A stretch of DNA of 64,000 nt from Oscillospiraceae bacterium (lineage in GTDB: Bacteria > Bacillota > Clostridia > Oscillospirales > Acutalibacteraceae). The stretch covers positions 62,001-126,000 of the forward strand of contig SVPR01000004.1 in assembly GCA_015065785.1 (NCBI GenBank), in the 5' to 3' direction. Below the pieces are notes generated by a model. The model worked only from the letters and a program-made list of their open reading frames with translations. It was not told the DNA's origin and did no database searches. This document shows positions 53,135 through 62,902 of this stretch, piece by piece. The first letter of the stretch is position 1, and each line of letters opens with the position of its first letter. The translations under genes were made by a program, and so were the position numbers.

Positions 53135-54403
53135 AAATTTCACTGCACCATTTTCAACTCTTGACTCATCTGCCAGGAAGATAATATTGTGTCCGTCAAC
53201 AGAATCATAAATTGATGTGCAGGAAACAGAAACCTCTTCGCCTGCAACATATTTTATGAAATCGTCTGTTAAATTATCGTCACCGCCACCGTGACCATCT
53301 AAATCAAAGTTTTCAATATCTAATCTTTCTTCTGTGCAGAAATTTTCGCTGTCAGGGTCAATTTTAGTAAATTTAATAACATTGTTTTCAAATTCACCAT
53401 AAAGTTCACCCTTGGTTCCGGTAACCTTTATTACTCTTAACGGAGAAGCCGCACCGCCAATCATATTGTGGGTGCCTGTTGCACCATTGCTGAAGTTGAT
53501 AAGCACACTCTGACGGTCAACGACATTGTTGTCGCATTTATAAACACATCTGCCGTAATTACTTCTTTTTAAAAGCTCTATTCGTTGCTCCATTGTCGGA
53601 TTTTCTACACTTTCAAGCTCTTGCCATACATAAAATTCCCAGGAGCCTAAATGGTCAAGATAAATCTTTTTCGCACTGTACTGACAGGTTTCAACCAACG
53701 GACAATCTTTAAGACAATATGTACCTGAATTTTCCGGTGCATTTTCTTTTTTGAACTGACCAAGAGAGCCAACCGAAGAAACTGAAACAGGTCTCTCAGG
53801 TGACATCATCCACATCATAATATCCATATCGTGACAGCATTTTGCTAAGAGCATTGAGGTGTGACATTTGTCACTGTTACCCCACTTACCCCTGACAAAC
53901 GAGGTTGTTATGTGGTGATAGCTGACATTTTCAATGGTTTGTATGTTAATTATCTCGCCTAACTCCCCACTTTGAATTTTCTCCTTAAATCTCAGATAAA
54001 ACGGGGTATATCGAAGCACATGGCATATCATAACCTTATTTTTATACTCATCAACTACATCTAAAAGCTCTTTCATTTCTTCCTTATTTACACAAAAAGG
54101 CTTCTCCAAGAGCATATCGTACCCCACTTTTAATAGTGGGACTGCAGTTTTCACATGCACCTCATCCATTGTGCCATTTATTACGGCATCAGCAAACTTT
54201 GGCACCTTTGCAAGCTCATCTGCATCCTTAAAGCAATTTTCTTCGGGGAAGCCGAATTTTTCCCTTACCATATTTCTGCGGTATTCGTCGGGATCTGCAA
54301 CCCCCACGATTTTTAATTCATCGGGATGACTTAATGAATAATCCGCATAAACCATAGCACGATGTCCGGCACCTAAAACTATTGCAGTAATTGGCTTTTT
54401 CAT
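53123..54403 (-). CDS. Gfo/Idh/MocA-family oxidoreductase with Cys-rich insert
   Basis: 426 residues from the ATG at 54403 (MKKPITAIVLGAGHRA), after an AGAAGG site; the frame opens at 54448 inside the acetyltransferase. Rossmann motif VLGAGHRAMVY, EKP motif LLEKPFCV, and CHDMDIMMWM. An insert with CLKDCPLVETCQYSA is shared by a Firmicute subgroup and may bind metal. C-terminal GHGGGDDNLTDDFI. Probably acts on a sugar from host or plant glycans, by family only. Confidence 0.9.
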   Translation of the reverse strand: MKKPITAIVLGAGHRAMVYADYSLSHPDELKIVGVADPDEYRRNMVREKFGFPEENCFKDADELAKVPKFADAVINGTMDEVHVKTAVPLLKVGYDMLLEKPFCVNKEEMKELLDVVDEYKNKVMICHVLRYTPFYLRFKEKIQSGELGEIINIQTIENVSYHHITTSFVRGKWGNSDKCHTSMLLAKCCHDMDIMMWMMSPERPVSVSSVGSLGQFKKENAPENSGTYCLKDCPLVETCQYSAKKIYLDHLGSWEFYVWQELESVENPTMEQRIELLKRSNYGRCVYKCDNNVVDRQSVLINFSNGATGTHNMIGGAASPLRVIKVTGTKGELYGEFENNVIKFTKIDPDSENFCTEERLDIENFDLDGHGGGDDNLTDDFIKYVAGEEVSVSCTSIYDSVDGHNIIFLADESRVENGAVKFIDK

Positions 54404-54416
54404 AATTATAACCTTC

Positions 54417-54974
54417 TTATAATTTTTTACCCATAACAACTCCGCCAAAAGCAGAGATTATTACATTAAATCCATTTCGTTTATAAAATCTTACAGCACC
54501 CGTATTTTCTTTACTTGCCATAAGCATTACGCCCTTTATACCCTTATTTTTAAGCATTTCTACAAGCGCTTCAATCATTTTTGCACCATAGCCCTTGCTT
54601 TGATATTCGGGTAATAAATTTATGTGAAGATGTGCAGGATATTTTCTGCCAAAAAACATATAAGGAATTGGCAACAAACCTGCAAAAGCACCTGCGCCCT
54701 TATCGAGTGCTTTTATTTCTTGTGCATATTTCGTCTTGAAAAGCTTTTTAAAGCATTTATAATTTTCCGCACAAACAATATAACCGACAACAAGAGAGTC
54801 ATCTTCTAAAACAAAGCAATTTTCAGCTTCTTCTTTAATATAATAGGTTGAATATAGCTTTGCTGTAACCTTTCCTGCCAATTCCTCATTTTTAGATTTT
54901 TCATCAGCAGTCATTTTGCAGATATATTCAACTCTTTCCAAGTCTTCTTTTCTTGCTTCTCTTATCTTTATCAT
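54417..54974 (-). CDS. GNAT-family N-acetyltransferase
   Basis: 185 residues of the GNAT fold. The acetyl-CoA loop is LPEYQSKGYGAKMIEAL, followed by GVMLMASKENTGAVRFYKRNGFNV, the usual beta4-alpha4 end. The substrate (protein N-terminus, amine or sugar) cannot be told. It is 3 bases from DUF896 upstream, with AAAGTGATTT before the ATG, and is probably in one transcript with the following oxidoreductase. Confidence 0.88.
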   Translation of the reverse strand: MIKIREARKEDLERVEYICKMTADEKSKNEELAGKVTAKLYSTYYIKEEAENCFVLEDDSLVVGYIVCAENYKCFKKLFKTKYAQEIKALDKGAGAFAGLLPIPYMFFGRKYPAHLHINLLPEYQSKGYGAKMIEALVEMLKNKGIKGVMLMASKENTGAVRFYKRNGFNVIISAFGGVVMGKKL

Positions 54975-54977
54975 AAA

Positions 54978-55202
54978 TCACTTTAATTTTTTATTGAGTT
55001 TATTATTCTCAACAAGCGGTAAGCGTGTACCGTCAGGTCTTTCAACAATTGTTGACTCTAAAGTATTTACAAGATTTTTTCTGAATGCCGCAACATATTC
55101 AGCTCTTAATTTTTGTTGCTCTTTTTTCTCTTCTTCAGAAAGACCGCTTTCACGGGATTTTCTTGCAAGAAAATTTATTCTGTCAATTTTTGATTGCTCC
55201 AT
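54978..55202 (-). CDS. DUF896 (UPF0291, YnzC-like) protein
   Basis: 74 residues from the ATG at 55202 after GAGGTG; the frame opens at a TTG at 55214. The family motif KIDRINFLARKSRESGLSEEE is clear, then LRAEYVAAFRKNLVNTLE. A small helical Firmicute protein; the B. subtilis member YnzC belongs to the LexA regulon, but its role is not settled. Confidence 0.93.
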   Translation of the reverse strand: MEQSKIDRINFLARKSRESGLSEEEKKEQQKLRAEYVAAFRKNLVNTLESTIVERPDGTRLPLVENNKLNKKLK

Positions 55203-55210
55203 TTTGCACC

Positions 55211-57298
55211 TCAATATTTATCCTTTACAGATACGCCCTTTGTATTGTAATAGCTTATATATTTTCCGTTAACAGCTCTTACTGTGTAAGTGTAGGTTGT
55301 GTTTTTCTTTGCGGTTTTATCTAAATAGGTTGTTTTACTATTACCGTTTACTGTTGCGATTTTCACCCAAGAGCCTTTACCGGTTTTTCTGTAGATATTA
55401 TATCCCTTAGCACCTGAAACACTGTTATAGCTTACTGAAACTCCCGTCGTCTTGCTTGTAACCTTAGTGATTTTTGGCACACTTAAATACTTTGTTGCAA
55501 TACCGCTGGTATTATAACTGCTGAAAGTGCTTCCGTTATATGCTTTCACCGTGTAAAAATAGTTGCTTCCGGATTTAACACTTTTATCAGTATAAGACGT
55601 ACCGGTAGTTTTTGCAACCTTTGTCCAACTACCATTTTTTGAAGTCTTTCTATAAACATTATATCCTTTAGCACCCTTTACTGCGGTCCATTTAACAACT
55701 GTAGAATTATTTTTATTGGTTACTGAAGAAAGCTTAGGTGTTGCAATAAAATATGATGAAACGCCATAATTATCATAACTACTCTTTGCTACGCTTGAAG
55801 TTGCTATAACTGTATAAAAATATTTTGTTCCGCTCTTTGCAGTTTTATCGGTATAACTAGTACCAGTGGTTTTTCCGAGTTTTGACCAACTACCATTGGC
55901 TGTTTTTCTATAAACATTGTATTCTTTTGCCGTTGCTACAGCACCCCATTTAACCGAAACACCCGCTTGTACATTTGTTGCGCTCTTCAAAACAGGTGTT
56001 CCTAAATAATATGCTGTTTTCGCCTTCGATATATAGGCATTACCATCTTCACAAACTGCTTTTATTTTGTACGTGTATTTTCCTCCCGATTCAATGCTTA
56101 CATCCCGGTAAGATAAAGCGTCAACTACTCCTAAAACCTTATTATCTCTTAATATATAGTACCCTTTCGCACCGTATGTTGCAGTCCACTTCAGCACTAT
56201 TGAACCGTTTGAATTGCTCACTGATGAAATTGCTGGCGCCTTGACTTCAATTTTAGGGTTAAAAAGACAATTCAGCGTTGAAATATATTGCTTTGCTATA
56301 TTTCTATAACCGACACTTGTAGGATGAACCAGGTCGCTAAGCTCATTGCCTGTATCTATAACACAATTTATTGCACTGAAATACAGGTTGCTGAACCCGT
56401 CGAAATATTTAATCAAATCGCTCGCGAAATGAATGATATTATTTCTATATTCAAATTCTGAAGAAAAAACATAGTTTTCATTAAAATCTGAAACCTTTTC
56501 GCTGGGCGGAATTGTCACCCCTATTATAATCGGAACTTTGCTATTGTATTCTCTTATGCTTGAAATGATTTTCTCAAAATTTGAAAGCACTCCCCTTGAG
56601 GAATAGTTTTCCAATGTCATTTTCTTAATGTCGTTTATTCCTAATTGGATAATAACAAAATCCAATTTGCTATAACCCTGTGAATTCATGTAATATGAAA
56701 AATCAAAGCCATCATTATAAAACGGATTTTGATAAAGACCCTGTTCCTCAATATTGCAATACATAGATGCAGTCCAACCGCCTCTTCCCTCGTGAAGATT
56801 AGGAGCAGTACCTCTTGTGCCCAAAAGTGTGAGGGTTTTTCCGTTTTGTTCATATATATCAAGCATTGTTTGTGTTACTGTTCCCGCGTTTACAGTGCTA
56901 TCACCCAAAAGAAGTCCTGTGGCATTTTTAAGATTTATTTCTCTGGCTACAAAAAGCATCTCACCTGAATCCACTAAGACATACTCACTGTCATACACAC
57001 GCCAAGGAATTGAAAAATCTCCCGGAAACTCTGCGGTTATCTCAATTCTGTCATCAAAATAACTCTTTTTTAAATCCTGAGGTATATTGAATACAACCTT
57101 TAAGCCCGGTAAAGATAAAACATTATTATAATAAATTTTAAATACTTCACCTACTGTTGCATAAGCAGTTTCAGGAATAGACTCATAATAACGAGCGTTC
57201 TCTGACAATGCAGACGCAGTGACAGCAGAAACACCCACAAAAGAAACCACTAAAGCTAAGGTTAAGCACACAGAAATAATTCTCTTTAAAACACCCAT
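55211..57298 (-). CDS. Secreted SGNH/GDSL hydrolase with fibronectin-III-like repeats
   Basis: 695 residues. Signal peptide 1-31. The SGNH domain runs from about 120 to 345 with nucleophile Ser134 (LLLGDSTVNAG), Gly173-174 region (EGRGGW), Asn222 (LGIND) and Asp322/His325 (DLVHP). Four Fn3-like modules follow (about 356-430, 440-520, 528-610, 612-695), each with KGYxxxR and SYTDK-type words. Probably deacetylates or de-esterifies a polysaccharide. GGAGGATTTTCA precedes the ATG. The stop overlaps the frame before DUF896. Confidence 0.9.
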   Translation of the reverse strand: MGVLKRIISVCLTLALVVSFVGVSAVTASALSENARYYESIPETAYATVGEVFKIYYNNVLSLPGLKVVFNIPQDLKKSYFDDRIEITAEFPGDFSIPWRVYDSEYVLVDSGEMLFVAREINLKNATGLLLGDSTVNAGTVTQTMLDIYEQNGKTLTLLGTRGTAPNLHEGRGGWTASMYCNIEEQGLYQNPFYNDGFDFSYYMNSQGYSKLDFVIIQLGINDIKKMTLENYSSRGVLSNFEKIISSIREYNSKVPIIIGVTIPPSEKVSDFNENYVFSSEFEYRNNIIHFASDLIKYFDGFSNLYFSAINCVIDTGNELSDLVHPTSVGYRNIAKQYISTLNCLFNPKIEVKAPAISSVSNSNGSIVLKWTATYGAKGYYILRDNKVLGVVDALSYRDVSIESGGKYTYKIKAVCEDGNAYISKAKTAYYLGTPVLKSATNVQAGVSVKWGAVATAKEYNVYRKTANGSWSKLGKTTGTSYTDKTAKSGTKYFYTVIATSSVAKSSYDNYGVSSYFIATPKLSSVTNKNNSTVVKWTAVKGAKGYNVYRKTSKNGSWTKVAKTTGTSYTDKSVKSGSNYFYTVKAYNGSTFSSYNTSGIATKYLSVPKITKVTSKTTGVSVSYNSVSGAKGYNIYRKTGKGSWVKIATVNGNSKTTYLDKTAKKNTTYTYTVRAVNGKYISYYNTKGVSVKDKY

Positions 57299-57368
57299 TG
57301 AAAATCCTCCACAAATCCAATATTAAACTATCATCAAATCGGGACATTACCTTATTTTCACGCACTAC

Positions 57369-57397
57369 ATTGTAGTACATAAAATCGCAATCGTCAA
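57369..57397 (-). promoter_or_regulatory. Sigma-A promoter of the SGNH hydrolase gene
   Basis: Minus strand: -35 TTGACG (57392-57397), 17-bp spacer, -10 TACAAT (57369-57374). Confidence 0.7.
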
Positions 57398-57442
57398 CAG
57401 TAAAAGCTATGTAAAATATCAAAAAATCAAATTTCGTCTTTT

Positions 57443-57484
57443 AAAAAAGAGTTTCAGCCATCTTTTTTGACTAAAACTCTTTTA
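57443..57484 (-). terminator. Intrinsic terminator after the fkp-like gene
   Basis: 13-bp stem AAAAGAGTTTCAG / CTAAAACTCTTTT (57445-57457, about 57471-57483) with one G-U pair on the minus strand and a T-run, directly after the stop at 57488. Confidence 0.75.
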
Positions 57485-57487
57485 ATT

Positions 57488-60436
57488 TTATACTATTTCG
57501 CAATCCCAGATGTCAACATCTGAATCCTGGAAAACAGACCTCAAAGTCTTGCGGACAGTTTCTACGTTAACTCCTCGTTTTAAAACGATTTGCAAGAAGC
57601 CACCGCCACCTGCACCGCAAACAAGCCTACCTGCTGTGTATTCATCTACACTTGCAAATATCTGGTCAATAAGTGTGTTGGTTGAGCCACTATCAACCAT
57701 TTTAGAAAGCTTCCAGTGTTCATCTAAAAGCTTAGCAAACTCATCAATATTTCCACGCTCAAGCTCAAACCTCATAAGAGCAGCAACTCGCTGAATTTCA
57801 TTAAGAGCATAAATCGACTCCGGCTCATTACCTATATATCTGCCGACTACATCACGAAGAAGATTTCTCGCGAGTCTTCTCTGACCTGTATAAATAAGAA
57901 CAAATCGGTCGTTTAACTCTTTAAGTGCATTTTCCGGAATATCTAATTTGCTGACCTTAACATCCTGCATTATTCCGGGCATAGCAGTTATAAACTTAAC
58001 ACCATTTATTACGCCGCCAACCTGGTCTTGCCAACCACCACCTGTTGACATAATCTGCTCCATAGCAAGTACAAAGCTATAAAGATCATCTTCTGTATGA
58101 GGAATTCCCATAAATTCAAAAACTGCTTTAACACAAGCCGCTGAAAGAATAGAGCTTGTGCCAAGTCCGCTACCCTTTGGAACGTTAGTTACCTCAGAGT
58201 GCATTACAAATCCACCGCCAAGACGAGTGAGAATGTCTTTAAGATTTCCGCCCTCGCTTGGAATAACTCCACAAGCTAAAAGTGCTGCCTTCTGGAGTGC
58301 AAAAACATCGTAAGGGTCGCCTGTTTTCTGAAGCGGTGCTATCTCGGCGAATTCTCCGTGAACATCCATATCACGACTATCAAATACAATTTTCAGCTCA
58401 GATATTTTTTCAAGTGTAACTTCAACAGGCTTTTCACCGTTTAAAAGAATTGCAGCATTAAGAACTGCACCACCGTGTTCATTACAATATGGCGGAGTAT
58501 CACTCCAGCCACCACCCCAGTTAACACGAAGTGGTAATTTTACTGTCAGCTTGTCCTTTGATATTTTACAGTTCTCATTATATTTTAAATTATCGACAGT
58601 TTCTTTTAAAATTCCGTCAGAAATCATAACAAAGCTTTTACCGATAAGCTCAGCACCTTTCTGACCGCCGAGGGCAACACCAAGATAATAGAAAAGCCTT
58701 ATTCTTTCACTGAAGTCAGCTCTTAAGAGTCTTTTTTCGAGCCATTGCTCCTGAATTGGTGTAAGACAATCTGCTTTTAAAATATCCTTTGCCTCTGTTG
58801 CAGGCTTACCTGTGCGAATAAGCTTTGCAACGCCGTCCATACGCACCAATTCCTGCATACGATTATCCCACGCAATAATTGCTTCAGGGTCGGCAGAGTT
58901 AAATCCTGATTGAAGAGATTTTCTGTTAAGTAACATCAAATGATCTGAATCGCCGTTACCATTAACGATTTCATAGATATTAAGAGCCTCTTTAACTGCT
59001 TCGTCAATACTTTCACACGCAGGATAAATTTCAGCATTCCAAAGAGTTTTATCATCACCTGTGAAAATACTTGCAGGGAAAATTTCCGAAAGCTCTTTAC
59101 CGAAAAGCTTTGTTTCTTTCGGGTTATCCTTTACACCGTAAATTCTCGCAACAAATTTTCCGTCCTTTTGTTTAAGCCCGTGAATTACAACATCTGATGG
59201 AATAACCTCATCGTGAATATCTACATAAGAAAGAAGAACATTGTCGCCAATTTTCGCCTTACTATGAACATAAGAAACCTCAAGGTAGCAGTTTTTACCG
59301 ATTTTTGCTTTATCAGATAAAATACTGTTATATCCCGCAGTAGATTTAGTGATACTACTGTTTATATGATTATTCCAGCCAAGCTCTTTATAGCTGTCAA
59401 TCCCGCCTGACATAAGCTCTAAAATTTCGGTAGTGGTACCAAAATGAATAAATTTAGCCGGTGAAAGTCTTAAAAGCTTCATTCTGTATGGTCTTAAAAC
59501 CTCCCAGATTGCAGCACGAGCATTTTTGAGCTCGTCGCAGAATGAACCCTCCGGCTTTTCGTCATAGAATTTTTCGAGTGTAGAGTCAGTTGCCAACGGA
59601 TATAAGAAATCGCCATAAAGAGAAAGACGAACTTTATCGTTCACATATTTATCGTAGCCATCTTTAGTAGCAATCAATGAATTAAGCGACTTCAACATTT
59701 CAGCAGAAAAAATAATTGCTCCTGTGTCAATATCTACCTTTCCGCTTTCATTAACTGCACCGAGCTTTGTGAGTGACTCAACAGATTGCTTATGAAGGAA
59801 TTTCTGAACGCAACCGTCATCACCTCTTAAAAATACTCCGTGATTTTTACCTACTTCAACGGCTTCTTTAAATGAAATTGCCGCAGCACCATTACCGCTG
59901 TAATCTATCTGAAGTGGGTTAAAAAGAAGAAGCACATCACCTGAAAGGAGCACCATACCCTCACGAATACGGGCAGGCACGCTTGACATTGCCATCATAA
60001 ATTCATCGAAAAGAGTTGCGCTTCTTCCGTTAGGTAATTTATGAGGTACAGGTGAAAAAAGCTTGCCGAGTGCAGAATATTGCGGAACTCGTTTTGAATC
60101 ACCGCCGGAATGAATTACGAGAATTCTGAGCCCTGAAAAATCATTGCTACCGGTATGCTCTGCAATATATTTAATTACACCCAATGTTGCTCCGCCACTG
60201 CCGACGCGTTTACCGTCACGGTCAGGAATCACTGCAAAATGAGTTTTTTGTGGAAGAAGACCCTTTTTTAAACGCTCGTTTATCTGCGCACGAAAGCCCT
60301 CTGCCTGATTTTCATTTGAGGCGGTTAACACTATGTAATCCCACAAAGGAAAACCCTCGCGATTCAATGAACGCTCGTAGTCATCCCATGTATCCATATA
60401 AGATTGTGCAAGAAAAAGTGCCTGATTTTTTGGCAT
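57488..60436 (-). CDS. fkp: Bifunctional fucokinase/GDP-fucose pyrophosphorylase-like protein
   Basis: 982 residues, close to the 949 of Bacteroides Fkp, which converts L-fucose to GDP-fucose. The N-terminal nucleotidyltransferase has GSGGATLG (79-86) and the HSGGDSKRVPQYSALGKLF stretch (109-127). Left-handed-helix-like repeats span about 365-420. The C-terminal GHMP kinase has LRVNWGGGWSDTPPY (636-650), NVPKGSGLGTSS (751-762) and CGAGGGGF (940-947). A related sugar such as D-arabinose or heptose is possible. AGGAGAGAACAGAT precedes the ATG, 45 bases after the GT4 gene. Confidence 0.9.
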   Translation of the reverse strand: MPKNQALFLAQSYMDTWDDYERSLNREGFPLWDYIVLTASNENQAEGFRAQINERLKKGLLPQKTHFAVIPDRDGKRVGSGGATLGVIKYIAEHTGSNDFSGLRILVIHSGGDSKRVPQYSALGKLFSPVPHKLPNGRSATLFDEFMMAMSSVPARIREGMVLLSGDVLLLFNPLQIDYSGNGAAAISFKEAVEVGKNHGVFLRGDDGCVQKFLHKQSVESLTKLGAVNESGKVDIDTGAIIFSAEMLKSLNSLIATKDGYDKYVNDKVRLSLYGDFLYPLATDSTLEKFYDEKPEGSFCDELKNARAAIWEVLRPYRMKLLRLSPAKFIHFGTTTEILELMSGGIDSYKELGWNNHINSSITKSTAGYNSILSDKAKIGKNCYLEVSYVHSKAKIGDNVLLSYVDIHDEVIPSDVVIHGLKQKDGKFVARIYGVKDNPKETKLFGKELSEIFPASIFTGDDKTLWNAEIYPACESIDEAVKEALNIYEIVNGNGDSDHLMLLNRKSLQSGFNSADPEAIIAWDNRMQELVRMDGVAKLIRTGKPATEAKDILKADCLTPIQEQWLEKRLLRADFSERIRLFYYLGVALGGQKGAELIGKSFVMISDGILKETVDNLKYNENCKISKDKLTVKLPLRVNWGGGWSDTPPYCNEHGGAVLNAAILLNGEKPVEVTLEKISELKIVFDSRDMDVHGEFAEIAPLQKTGDPYDVFALQKAALLACGVIPSEGGNLKDILTRLGGGFVMHSEVTNVPKGSGLGTSSILSAACVKAVFEFMGIPHTEDDLYSFVLAMEQIMSTGGGWQDQVGGVINGVKFITAMPGIMQDVKVSKLDIPENALKELNDRFVLIYTGQRRLARNLLRDVVGRYIGNEPESIYALNEIQRVAALMRFELERGNIDEFAKLLDEHWKLSKMVDSGSTNTLIDQIFASVDEYTAGRLVCGAGGGGFLQIVLKRGVNVETVRKTLRSVFQDSDVDIWDCEIV

Positions 60437-60481
60437 ATCTGTTCTCTCCTATTCACAAGGCGAAACACCCTGTCATTACAT

Positions 60482-61540
60482 TTATAAATTGTTATATAAA
60501 TCATTGTAACTTTTTAAAAAGCTTTCAACATTCAATGAATTTTTATAATTATTGTATTTTTCGTCAATTTCAAAATTATTCTTCAGAACCTCATTCAAGG
60601 TAGCAGCAAGTGAAGCTTTATCTTCACTGTTAAAGGTATAACCCAAATGATTTTTCTTAACTGTATCACCCAAATTGCCGTGACTTGGACCGACAATACA
60701 TTTTTCTAACGCTACACCCTCGCCCAATGGTCCACTGGCCGCATTAAATACCGACCTGTATGGTAAAACTATAATATCCGATGCATTCATAGCAAAAACG
60801 AGCTCGTCCTCGCTTAAAAACTTAAGCAAGAGGTGAACATTGCCGGCGTATTTTTTAGTGCTTTCTGTTATATAAGCTTCATCAAAATGAACAGGTCTGC
60901 CTGCCACAAGAAGCTGAAACGGCTCAGTTACATCATTCAAAGCATCTAAAAGAATATCCAAGCCCTTGTCGTGTCTTGTTTCGCCAATACAACCGAGAAC
61001 CGGAATATCCGGTTTTAAATTAAAATATTCTTTAGCTTTGTCTTTATCGCAATTATTTTCTCTGAAATTAGGATATTCTATATGAACCCCATTGCTTCTG
61101 CCGTATTCCGAAAGACGATTTTTAAGATACTCTGAATGTAACACAACAGCATGGGCAGAAGAGGCAATTGCTTTTGCCGAAAGAATATTTAAAAAACCAT
61201 CTCTGAGGCAGTGCATAGTTACAACAGTTTTGTATTTTTTGAATTTTTTTATACCGTAACCAAAATACCTGTAGAAGAAATCTCCGTTTAATATATGCAC
61301 AATGTCGGGATTTTCTTTTTCAACAAAAGCATAAATTTCATTAATCCATTTTCTGAATTGCGAAAAAGAACGCTTGTTATTTTTTCGGTCAGGGGTTTCA
61401 TATTTATACTGCTTACAGCTCAAAGCATCAACCTTTTCAGGCAATATAGCAACAACCTCATTGCCTGGTGTGTTTGCTAATGCACTGATATATGAAACGT
61501 GGTGCCCTAATGTATTTGTATCAATATAAACAATTTTCAT
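60482..61540 (-). CDS. Glycosyltransferase family 4-like
   Basis: 352 residues from the ATG at 61540, which follows AGGAGGTGCTTT; the upstream frame to 61645 crosses the promoter and is not used. GT-B fold signs: an N-terminal NTLGHHVSYISALAN loop, VLGCIGETRHDKGLDILLDAL at the start of the C-terminal domain, and the E-x7-E-like end SGPLGEGVALEKCIVGP. It probably builds a surface polysaccharide; a GDP-fucose donor is suggested only by the adjacent fkp-like gene. Confidence 0.88.
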   Translation of the reverse strand: MKIVYIDTNTLGHHVSYISALANTPGNEVVAILPEKVDALSCKQYKYETPDRKNNKRSFSQFRKWINEIYAFVEKENPDIVHILNGDFFYRYFGYGIKKFKKYKTVVTMHCLRDGFLNILSAKAIASSAHAVVLHSEYLKNRLSEYGRSNGVHIEYPNFRENNCDKDKAKEYFNLKPDIPVLGCIGETRHDKGLDILLDALNDVTEPFQLLVAGRPVHFDEAYITESTKKYAGNVHLLLKFLSEDELVFAMNASDIIVLPYRSVFNAASGPLGEGVALEKCIVGPSHGNLGDTVKKNHLGYTFNSEDKASLAATLNEVLKNNFEIDEKYNNYKNSLNVESFLKSYNDLYNNL

Positions 61541-61574
61541 AAAGCACCTCCTACAAAAATACATATACGCATTC

Positions 61575-61603
61575 ATTTTAACACAGTTTACAATAATATT
61601 CAA
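61575..61603 (-). promoter_or_regulatory. Sigma-A promoter of GT4-fkp
   Basis: Minus strand: -35 TTGAAT (61598-61603), 17-bp spacer, -10 TAAAAT (61575-61580). Confidence 0.75.
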
Positions 61604-61624
61604 CAAAAAACGGATATAAAAGCC

Positions 61625-61652
61625 AAAAGCAGTGTCTTTAAGCACTGCTTTT
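61625..61652 (-). terminator. Intrinsic terminator of the GT52-like gene
   Basis: 10-bp perfect stem AAAAGCAGTG / CACTGCTTTT (61625-61634, 61643-61652), 8-nt loop. It lies directly after the stop at 61656 and ends in T on the minus strand. Confidence 0.85.
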
Positions 61653-61655
61653 CAG

Positions 61656-62804
61656 TTATTTCATTGAAGAAATCAATTTTTCATATTCTTTTTTTGTTTG
61701 TGGTTTGTAAAGCTTTAATGGTGTTTCGCCATCAAGTAACACATTAAGAAAATCGTCAAAATAATTATATGAATCGTCTTTTTTTGCTGTTGCAAAATCG
61801 TAACAAATTATTGAAACAGAGCTTTGGTTAAAATAAAGTGCTGGAGCTATGCACGCAGTTGAACAATGGCTTATGAGAATTTTGTCTGAAACATCGAAAT
61901 ATTCGCAATACATTTCAAATGGTAATGAAGCACCACTATAAATATTCACATCTTTCTTTTCATAATAATCATCTTTTCTGCGTGGGTGTTTTTTATATAC
62001 AATATCTTCCTTTGTAAAGTAAGAAAGCGGATTTATCATAGCATCCATATCCTGATTTTCAACAAGTGTATCAAAAAATATTATTTTTTCTTTTATTTCA
62101 GGAATATTTTCAATGTCAAAAATGTCGTACAGCAATTTTTTCGACTTTTTATTATTTGAAAAATCAGTTTTATAAATTTTTGCACCAGTTGCCTTAACAG
62201 CTTCGTAATCCTTAAGCGCTTCAGGTATTCTTACAAAAACTTTTTTGGGAATAAAAATATTTTCGCCTATTTTAAGCCATTTATCAAAACGGCGTTCGGG
62301 GAAAATAGCCCCGTTGAAATATGTGCCTGTACCATCTTCAAAGCGATTATATTCTATTTTTTTATTATCAAGTTTTAAGTAGAGCATTTGCATAATCGGG
62401 TCAGGATAACTAAAAAAAATCTCTTCTATTTGCTCGTCTTTTTTAATGCCCGTTAATTTTAAAACATCATTTTTAAAAACATAGTAGTACACAGCCCACA
62501 ATCTTGCATATAAATTCCGAAGCTGGTCGTTCGAATGTAAAAATTTAAAAAACGAATCCTGTATTCCAGCAAATAATTTTGATTTTTTATATTTTAATGC
62601 ATTTGTTCGTTGTGAAATTTTAAAGAACTTGACAAAAACAACATCTTCGAAAAAATTTGATGCTTTGCATTTTTCAACATACTCTTCTGCACCATTAAAA
62701 TAGTCGAAAATGTACATTTTACATTTTTTATCCTCGTAAAATTGTTCTTTTAAATTTATTGCCCGATACATCTGAACAGGTGTTGCACAAAAAAACAGAA
62801 CCAT
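61656..62804 (-). CDS. GT52/sialyltransferase-like glycosyltransferase
   Basis: 382 residues from the ATG at 62804 after GGAGTGGCTT. Features resemble CMP-sialic-acid transferases of the GT52/polysialyltransferase group: the N-terminal LFFCATPVQMYRAINLKEQF, a central EDGTGTYF, KKHPRRK (HP motif) and a SHCSTACIAPALYF stretch that would close the donor pocket. Identification is by motif only; another GT-B nucleotide-sugar transferase is the alternative. It is flanked by its own promoter and terminator, so it is a single-gene unit between the aldolase and GT4. Confidence 0.6.
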   Translation of the reverse strand: MVLFFCATPVQMYRAINLKEQFYEDKKCKMYIFDYFNGAEEYVEKCKASNFFEDVVFVKFFKISQRTNALKYKKSKLFAGIQDSFFKFLHSNDQLRNLYARLWAVYYYVFKNDVLKLTGIKKDEQIEEIFFSYPDPIMQMLYLKLDNKKIEYNRFEDGTGTYFNGAIFPERRFDKWLKIGENIFIPKKVFVRIPEALKDYEAVKATGAKIYKTDFSNNKKSKKLLYDIFDIENIPEIKEKIIFFDTLVENQDMDAMINPLSYFTKEDIVYKKHPRRKDDYYEKKDVNIYSGASLPFEMYCEYFDVSDKILISHCSTACIAPALYFNQSSVSIICYDFATAKKDDSYNYFDDFLNVLLDGETPLKLYKPQTKKEYEKLISSMK

Positions 62805-62830
62805 AAGCCACTCCAAAAAGAATTTTTTTC

Positions 62831-62859
62831 ATTGTAACATAAATTATAGTATTATTCAA
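62831..62859 (-). promoter_or_regulatory. Sigma-A promoter of the GT52-like gene
   Basis: Minus strand: -35 TTGAAT (62854-62859), 17-bp spacer, -10 TACAAT (62831-62836). It resembles the GT4 promoter, including the TTTTTTG just before the -35. Confidence 0.75.
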
Positions 62860-62861
62860 CA

Positions 62862-62893
62862 AAAAAGAGTGCCACACCATAAAAATGCAGCAC
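62862..62893 (-). terminator. Intrinsic terminator after the HpaI aldolase gene
   Basis: 9-bp stem with three G-U pairs on the minus strand (62869-62877 with 62885-62893), 7-nt loop, then TCTTTTTTG. It directly follows the stop at 62903. Confidence 0.7.
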
Positions 62894-62902
62894 CGCTTTA
62901 TT

